From contig JAJYBT010000098.1 of NCBI GenBank assembly GCA_021778875.1, positions 1 to 7,566 on the forward strand: a stretch of DNA of 7,566 bases, in the 5' to 3' direction. This stretch comes from Acidobacteriota bacterium (GTDB lineage: Bacteria > Acidobacteriota > Terriglobia > Terriglobales > Acidobacteriaceae). The notes under the pieces are model-generated. The model was not told where the DNA came from and searched no databases. It worked only from the letters and a program-made list of their open reading frames with translations. Below are positions 6,233 to 7,566 of this stretch, in pieces. Within the stretch, counting starts at the first letter, position 1. Every line of letters starts with the position of its first letter. The position numbers and the translations under genes were made by a program.

Positions 6233-6925
6233 CTACGGCTCCACCACCGCGCTGTAGCCGTCGCCAAGTAGCTTCTGGCACATCGCATCGGCGTCTTTGC
6301 GATTGGCAAACGGACCAATCTGCACATGAATCAGGCTGTCGGTAGCCTCGCGGCGAGCTGTCACCGCATATCCGCGCTGGTGCAGCGCAGTCACCAGCAC
6401 TCTCGCATCTTCTACATGAGAGAGTGCCGCAACCCTCACCATCACCGCCGCCTGGGCCATTGCCTGCTGCACCTGAGGAGTCGTCGCAGCCGGAGCCTGA
6501 GGCGTGCCGCCCTGTTGCGCCAGGGCGGGCCGCACCAAGAGCTGGCCGGAGTCCGCAGCCGGGGTGCTGCCGCCCGGGGAGTAGGAAGTCAAAGCATTTC
6601 CGGTCTTGCTGCCCTCATCCGGAGTCAGTTGCTCCATATTCTCAACTGCCGGATTCGCGGCAGGCGCAGCACCCGCTGCCGCTGGCTTTGACAGCGTTCC
6701 AACCGCCTGCCCCGGCATGGGTTGCCCAGCAACAGGCTGCGCGTTCGCCCCGGCAGCCGCGCCGGAACCGCGGCGTCCTGCGGCATACCCCAGCCCAAAG
6801 CAAAGCCCGCAGAGCATCGCCAGTCCCAATCCAATGGCCGTAAGCGCAACTGGGCCCAGAGTTACCTCAGTGTCGCGCCGCTCTTCCATCGGCTCAAACT
6901 CTCCGCCGCCCATCCCTCGCTGCAT
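6233..6925 (-). CDS. SPOR-domain membrane protein, probable cell-division/peptidoglycan-binding
   Basis: A 230-residue protein with a short cytoplasmic N-terminus (about 22 residues, acidic), one membrane span at about residues 22-49 rich in Gly/Ala/Leu with a GLGYAAGRR end, and a long Ala/Pro/Gly/Gln-rich linker to about residue 155. It ends in a C-terminal SPOR domain at residues 161-230. The SPOR part shows the usual two halves: VMVRVAALSHVEDARVLVTAL, then HVQIGPFANRKDADAMCQKL ending YSAVVEP. SPOR domains bind glycan strands stripped of stem peptides and take proteins to the division septum, so a bitopic septal protein of the DedD/FtsN-like layout is the likely role. It lacks any enzymatic domain. 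The start ATG at 6925 is supported by GAGGA 6 nt upstream; Met5 and Met13 are poorer choices. Its TAG stop is 4 nt from the convergent plsC stop. It follows the slipin gene by 109 nt. Confidence 0.85.
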   Translation of the reverse strand: MQRGMGGGEFEPMEERRDTEVTLGPVALTAIGLGLAMLCGLCFGLGYAAGRRGSGAAAGANAQPVAGQPMPGQAVGTLSKPAAAGAAPAANPAVENMEQLTPDEGSKTGNALTSYSPGGSTPAADSGQLLVRPALAQQGGTPQAPAATTPQVQQAMAQAAVMVRVAALSHVEDARVLVTALHQRGYAVTARREATDSLIHVQIGPFANRKDADAMCQKLLGDGYSAVVEP

Positions 6926-7034
6926 ACTTCGTCCTCGGGTTCACACTTCTCTCAATCGGCCACCGGTCTGTGCATGCGGCCGCTTGCCGGCGTGCTCCCG
7001 CTGTGTCTCTGCGTTTGTTTTCTCCCGCAATGTC
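6926..7034 (-). other. Gap between the slipin gene and the SPOR-domain gene
   Basis: 109 nt between two genes of the same - strand direction. It contains several short palindromes (GCGGCCGC, GCATGC, ACCGGT) and the SPOR gene's ribosome binding site. I see no stem followed by a T-run and no convincing -35/-10 pair on the - strand. Whether the two genes share a transcript cannot be decided from the sequence. Confidence 0.5.
6932..6936 (-). promoter_or_regulatory. Ribosome binding site for the SPOR-domain gene
   Basis: Read on the - strand, GAGGA stands 6 nt before the ATG at 6925. This supports that start over the internal in-frame ATGs encoding Met5 and Met13. Confidence 0.65.
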
Positions 7035-7566
7035 TTATGGCTTTTCCGCAGGCGCCCTGGCCGCATCGCCAACCTTGTTCAAAAGCGCCAGCAGCTCCAC
7101 CGGAAGCGGGAAAATGATCGTCGTGTTCTTCTCGACGCCAATCTCCGTCAGCGTCTGCAGATAGCGCAGTTGCAGCGTAATGGGCTGCGTAGCCAGCAGC
7201 GCCGCGGCGTCCACCAGCTTTTGCGCCGCGTTGAATTCGCCCTCGGCGTGAATGATCTTCGACCGCTTTTCGCGCTCCGCCTCCGCCTGCTTGGCCATGG
7301 CGCGCAGCATCTGCTCGGGCAGGTCCACCTGCTTCACTTCCACTGAAATGACTTTCACTCCGAATGGCTCCGTGCGCTGGTCAATAATCGTCTGGATGCG
7401 CAAGTTGAGCTTGTCGCGGTGGCTCAGCAACTCGTCCAGCTCCACCTCGCCCAGCACCGAGCGCAGTGTTGTCTGCGCAAACTGCGAGGTCTGGTAGACG
7501 TAGTTGGCCACTTTGATCGCGGCGTTGTTCGGATCCACGACATAAAGGGTCACCACGGCATTCACT
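7035..7566 (-). CDS. Slipin / stomatin-like SPFH (Band 7) protein, 3' part (5' end outside window)
   Basis: The C-terminal 176 residues of a prokaryotic slipin, a membrane-associated scaffold of the SPFH/Band 7 group that forms large oligomers in the inner membrane. The frame is open to the right edge, and the first visible codons (VNAVV) are from the middle of the SPFH domain, so the GTG at 7565 is not a true start. The N-terminal membrane anchor and about 70-100 residues are missing. Diagnostic segments are [39 protein letters not shown], then the charged helix [23 protein letters not shown] that makes the coiled coil, and [13 protein letters not shown] with [10 protein letters not shown] near the end. 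These are very close to the slipin consensus, and less like QmcA or HflK/HflC. Slipins often sit beside an NfeD protein, but the downstream neighbour here is the SPOR-domain gene; the upstream side cannot be seen. Confidence 0.92.
   Translation of the reverse strand, partial: VNAVVTLYVVDPNNAAIKVANYVYQTSQFAQTTLRSVLGEVELDELLSHRDKLNLRIQTIIDQRTEPFGVKVISVEVKQVDLPEQMLRAMAKQAEAEREKRSKIIHAEGEFNAAQKLVDAAALLATQPITLQLRYLQTLTEIGVEKNTTIIFPLPVELLALLNKVGDAARAPAEKP

Noticed and set aside
6926..7034. Rho-independent terminator after the slipin gene
   Set aside because: The palindromes there are short restriction-site-like sequences without a stem and T-run arrangement on either strand.

Overview
The window is one stretch of a GC-rich bacterial chromosome with ordinary, densely packed genes. 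It holds six genes on the + strand followed by two on the - strand, and the two blocks converge. The family mix suggests a Gram-negative, meso-diaminopimelate (meso-DAP) type bacterium: Mpl, LdcA and a DapF-like protein, PlsC, a SPOR-domain membrane protein and a slipin. From recalled similarity of the protein sequences I would guess Acidobacteriota (Terriglobia-like). That is an inference, and no marker gene in the window proves it. I see no rRNA, tRNA, mobile element, CRISPR array or integration scar.

The + strand block runs as follows: (1) the 3' part of a PfkB-family sugar kinase, cut by the left edge; (2) a multi-membrane-span GT-C-type glycosyltransferase whose TTG start overlaps the kinase stop; (3) a 127-nt spacer; (4) a DapF-like gene starting at TTG behind a clear ribosome binding site; (5) an S66 LD-carboxypeptidase; (6) mpl, the murein tripeptide ligase; (7) plsC, a lysophosphatidate acyltransferase. 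From the DapF-like gene through plsC the genes are 2 nt apart or overlap by 4 nt (ATGA), so they look like one translationally coupled operon. The - strand block is a slipin/SPFH gene, cut by the right edge, followed by a SPOR-domain gene that ends 4 nt from the plsC stop.

The middle of the window reads as a peptidoglycan recycling module. LdcA trims the recovered tetrapeptide to the tripeptide, and Mpl reattaches the tripeptide to UDP-MurNAc. A diaminopimelate epimerase homologue sits directly in front of them.

The most notable point is in that homologue. It keeps essentially the whole DapF substrate-binding framework, but both catalytic cysteines are serine (residues 72 and 216 from the chosen start). 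The standard two-thiol epimerase mechanism therefore cannot operate as described for the family. The gene is intact and in an operon, so this looks like a real variant with an altered or lost reaction rather than a decayed copy.
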